A stretch of 7,795 bases of DNA from Candidatus Faecousia faecipullorum (GTDB lineage Bacteria; Bacillota; Clostridia; Oscillospirales; Oscillospiraceae): the NCBI GenBank assembly GCA_018710805.1, contig DVJG01000038.1, positions 1 to 7,795 of the forward strand, written 5' to 3'. The translations under genes were made by a program, and so were the position numbers. This document shows, in pieces, positions 5,886-7,795 of this stretch; the first letter of the stretch is position 1; each line of letters starts with the position of its first letter. The notes under the pieces were generated by a model. The model worked only from the letters and a program-made list of their open reading frames with translations. It did no database searches and was not told the DNA's origin.

Positions 5886-6899
5886 ATGAAAGAAAAGTTC
5901 GGCGTTTTGCCCTCGGGAGAAGAGGCCTCCCTCTACACCATATCCTGTGGTTTTCTCACCGCTGTGGTGACCGACTACGGTGCCACCCTTGTAAAGCTTA
6001 TGGTGCCGGATAAGAATGGGGTGCCTGCGGACGTGGTCCTGGGCTACGATCATGTTGACGGCTATCGCACAGGAAGCGCCTATCTCGGCGCCACCGTTGG
6101 CCGCAATGCCAATCGCATTGGCGGCGCCGCCTTTGAGCTCAATGGCCGCACCATAACCCTGAGCAAAAACGACAACGGCAATAACCTCCACTCCGGCCCC
6201 GACGGCTACAGCTACCGGATGTGGAAGGTCCTCTCCCACACGGATTCCTCCATCTCCTTCACCCTAATCAGCCCCAACGGCGACCAGGGTTTCCCCGGTG
6301 AGGCACGAATCCGGGTAACTTACACCCTCCAAGCCGACGGTCTGGAAATTGTCTACGACGCCTCCTGCAACCAGGATACGGTGTTCAACATGACGAACCA
6401 CACCTACTTTAACCTGGCAGGCCATGACCATCCGGAAGCCGCCATGGACCAGATACTGACCCTGCCCGGCCGCTACTTTAACCCCGACGACGCTGAGAAC
6501 ATCCCCACAGGGGAGCAGCGCAGAGTAGATGGAACCCCCATGGATTTCCGCAGCCCCAAACCAATCGGGCAGGACCTCCACGCCGACTACGAACCGCTCC
6601 ATCTGCAAAACGGGTACGATCACAATTTTGAGGTCTACACCAACCCCTGCGCCATTTTGTCTGACCCGGAATCCGGCCGGACCCTGGCGATCTCCACGGA
6701 CTGCCCCGGCATCCAGCTCTATTCCGGCAACTTCCTGGACACCACCGGAAAGGGCGGCGTCCACTACGGCAAAAATTCCGGCGTTGCCCTGGAAACCCAG
6801 TTTGCCCCCGACAGCCTCCACCACCCCGACTGGCCTCAGCCTGTTACCCCCGCCGGAACCGTTTACCACAGCCGTACTTTCTATAAACTCAGCTGGTAA
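5886..6899 (+). CDS. galM: Aldose 1-epimerase (galactose mutarotase)
   Basis: The 337-residue product has the usual length for GalM, a cytoplasmic beta-sandwich enzyme that interconverts the alpha and beta anomers of galactose and glucose and feeds the Leloir pathway. Family signatures occur in order. GRNANRI (72-78) forms part of the sugar site. His102 in NLHSGPDG and His172 in NMTNHTYFNLAGH are the conserved histidines, the second being the usual general acid. Asp245 in NGYDHNFEV binds sugar, and Glu303 in GVALETQFAPDS is the usual general base. There is no signal peptide. The gene stands alone, with its own promoter and two downstream hairpins, and no galK, galT, galE or sugar transporter is visible. 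This suggests housekeeping anomer equilibration rather than a dedicated galactose operon. Family members can prefer other aldoses, so the exact substrate is inferred. Confidence 0.96.
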   Translation: MKEKFGVLPSGEEASLYTISCGFLTAVVTDYGATLVKLMVPDKNGVPADVVLGYDHVDGYRTGSAYLGATVGRNANRIGGAAFELNGRTITLSKNDNGNNLHSGPDGYSYRMWKVLSHTDSSISFTLISPNGDQGFPGEARIRVTYTLQADGLEIVYDASCNQDTVFNMTNHTYFNLAGHDHPEAAMDQILTLPGRYFNPDDAENIPTGEQRRVDGTPMDFRSPKPIGQDLHADYEPLHLQNGYDHNFEVYTNPCAILSDPESGRTLAISTDCPGIQLYSGNFLDTTGKGGVHYGKNSGVALETQFAPDSLHHPDWPQPVTPAGTVYHSRTFYKLSW

Positions 6900-6901
6900 A
6901 C

Positions 6902-6958
6902 AACAGCCGTTCAAAAAGTCTGCCAGGAAGGGCTTATCCCTGCCTGCAAGGCTGTTTT
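6902..6958 (+). terminator. Long two-part hairpin after galM
   Basis: The outer arms AACAGCC (6902-6908) and GGCTGTT (6950-6956) enclose an inner stem (6924-6932 with 6938-6946, one mismatch) around CTTAT. The structure begins three bases after the galM stop and ends in TTTT. It is plausible as a terminator or 3'-stabilising structure, but the T tract is short. Confidence 0.55.
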
Positions 6959-6979
6959 GACTGGTATCCATTACAAATC

Positions 6980-7012
6980 AAGGGAGAGGCCAGCCTCTCC
7001 CTTACTGTTTTT
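6980..7012 (+). terminator. Intrinsic terminator
   Basis: A perfect 10-bp stem (6980-6989 with 6994-7003) closes a CCAG loop and is followed by ACTGTTTTT. This is the stronger of the two hairpins after galM and insulates the next gene. Confidence 0.85.
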
Positions 7013-7054
7013 CCACGTCCAGGAACCTCCCCCAAATTCCCGCATAAACTGTCC

Positions 7055-7073
7055 TATAAGCGCCACGCTTATA
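7055..7073. repeat. Perfect 19-bp dyad in the leader of the cysteine-rich gene
   Basis: TATAAGCG (7055-7062) and CGCTTATA (7066-7073) are perfect inverted arms around CCA. The dyad lies nine bases before the ribosome binding site of the downstream gene. It may be an operator or an RNA hairpin in the leader. There is no U tract after it, so it is not a standard terminator. Confidence 0.6.
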
Positions 7074-7094
7074 TTCAGCACGGGAGGTATCACT

Positions 7095-7795
7095 ATGTCC
7101 GAAGAAACCAAGGACTGTGTCTGCCATCGTCAGAACATGTCCATCCACACCCGCAAAATCACCGACGCCTGCCGGGATAAGGACTGCATCGAAGACCTGC
7201 GGGTCTATCTCACCCGGGGGTCCCAGCAGATTCTGGACTCGTCGGCAAACGTCCGGGTCCGCAGCGCAGAGCTGCTCACTGCCTACATTGATGTGGAGCC
7301 GGTGGCTTTTGACCGAAACCACTACTTCGTCGATGTAACCTTCTACTATAAGATTCTGGCCGACGCCACGGCAGGCGGCTGCCGGCCCACCACGCTGTGC
7401 GGCCTCGCCAGCTTCTCCAAGCGGGCAGTGCTCTGCGGCGAGGACAGCCAGGCGAGAATTTTCCGGAGCGACACCCGCATCGGCGGGCCTGACGGGTGCA
7501 CACAGCAATCCGCCAACCGGCCCATCGCTGTTGTGGAGGTGCTGGAACCCATGGTTCTGTCCTCCCGGGTCCGGGAAGAGCACGACTGCTGCTGCGAAAA
7601 TACCACCCAGTTCCCGGAAAATATCCGCACGCTCTACGACGAGGAGCTGGCCTGCACAGGCGGCAAAAGACGGCTCTATGTGACATTGGGCCAGTTCTCT
7701 ATTTTGCGCCTGGAACGGGATGCCCAGATTGTTGTGCCTATGGTGGAGTACAGCATGCCCCACAAGGAATGCTGCGAAAACCCCGGGTGCTGCAA
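7095..7795 (+). CDS. Cysteine-rich protein of unknown function, 3' end outside the window
   Basis: The frame is open from ATG at 7095 to the window edge, giving 233 residues without a stop. GGGAGG (7082-7087) lies seven bases before the start. The terminator at 6980-7012 and the dyad at 7055-7073 mark it as a separate unit. There is no signal peptide or membrane segment. The visible part has 16 cysteines (about 7%), many clustered: CVC (8-10), CRDKDC (26-31), CCC (165-167) and ECCENPGCC (225-233). Two beta-rich stretches are regular: residues 52-88 (VRVRSAELLTAYIDVEPV, then HYFVDVTFYYKI) and 194-220 (LYVTLGQFSILRLERD, then IVVPMVEYS). GLASFSKRAVLCG (103-115) looks like a conserved core motif. 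I do not recognise a named family. A soluble, cysteine-clustered, beta-rich protein in a probable spore former could be a spore coat or exosporium component, or a metal-binding protein; both are guesses. Confidence 0.8.
   Translation, partial: MSEETKDCVCHRQNMSIHTRKITDACRDKDCIEDLRVYLTRGSQQILDSSANVRVRSAELLTAYIDVEPVAFDRNHYFVDVTFYYKILADATAGGCRPTTLCGLASFSKRAVLCGEDSQARIFRSDTRIGGPDGCTQQSANRPIAVVEVLEPMVLSSRVREEHDCCCENTTQFPENIRTLYDEELACTGGKRRLYVTLGQFSILRLERDAQIVVPMVEYSMPHKECCENPGCC

Noticed and set aside
5664..6239. A 191-codon minus-strand open frame between nrdD and galM
   Set aside because: It overlaps the galM coding region, the galM promoter and the nrdD control region, and shows no domain or start signals.
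7002..7763. A 253-codon minus-strand open frame over the cysteine-rich gene
   Set aside because: It would start inside a shadow region and run towards the galM terminator. The plus-strand frame has GGGAGG at proper spacing and is open to the window edge. The plus-strand call would weaken if its frame closed just beyond the window.

Overview
The window looks like chromosomal DNA from a GC-rich anaerobic Gram-positive bacterium of the Clostridia. An Oscillospiraceae-type gut organism is my best guess. The reasons are an oxygen-sensitive class III ribonucleotide reductase, a VanW-family membrane-anchored protein, a lipoprotein with a type II lipobox, strong GGAGG ribosome binding sites and mostly G/C-ending codons. 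The lineage is inferred from these features and not from any database match. I see no mobile element, CRISPR array, tRNA or rRNA.

Layout: (1) The last 18 codons of an unidentified plus-strand gene end at 59 and are followed by a bidirectional terminator. (2) A minus-strand VanW-family gene (108-1580) and a plus-strand leucine-rich-repeat lipoprotein gene (1752-3296) diverge from a 171-bp region. That region carries two back-to-back promoters with extended -10 elements. (3) Two hairpins at 3304-3377 separate the lipoprotein gene from the convergent nrdD gene (3388-5589, minus). (4) nrdD and galM (5886-6899, plus) diverge from a 296-bp region. On the nrdD side it holds a strong sigma-A-type promoter overlapped and flanked by two NrdR-box-like palindromes exactly 32 bp apart. 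On the galM side it holds a near-consensus promoter. (5) Two hairpins end galM. (6) A cysteine-rich protein of unknown function starts at 7095 and runs off the window. Its leader contains a perfect 8-bp inverted repeat.

Each complete gene appears to be its own transcription unit: galM has no Leloir neighbours and nrdD has no nrdG beside it. The only plausible functional pairing is the divergent VanW protein and LRR lipoprotein, both predicted to act at the outer face of the membrane. The least explained items are the ~68-residue tandem repeat inside the lipoprotein and the cysteine-rich terminal gene. I found no clear multi-gene novel system.
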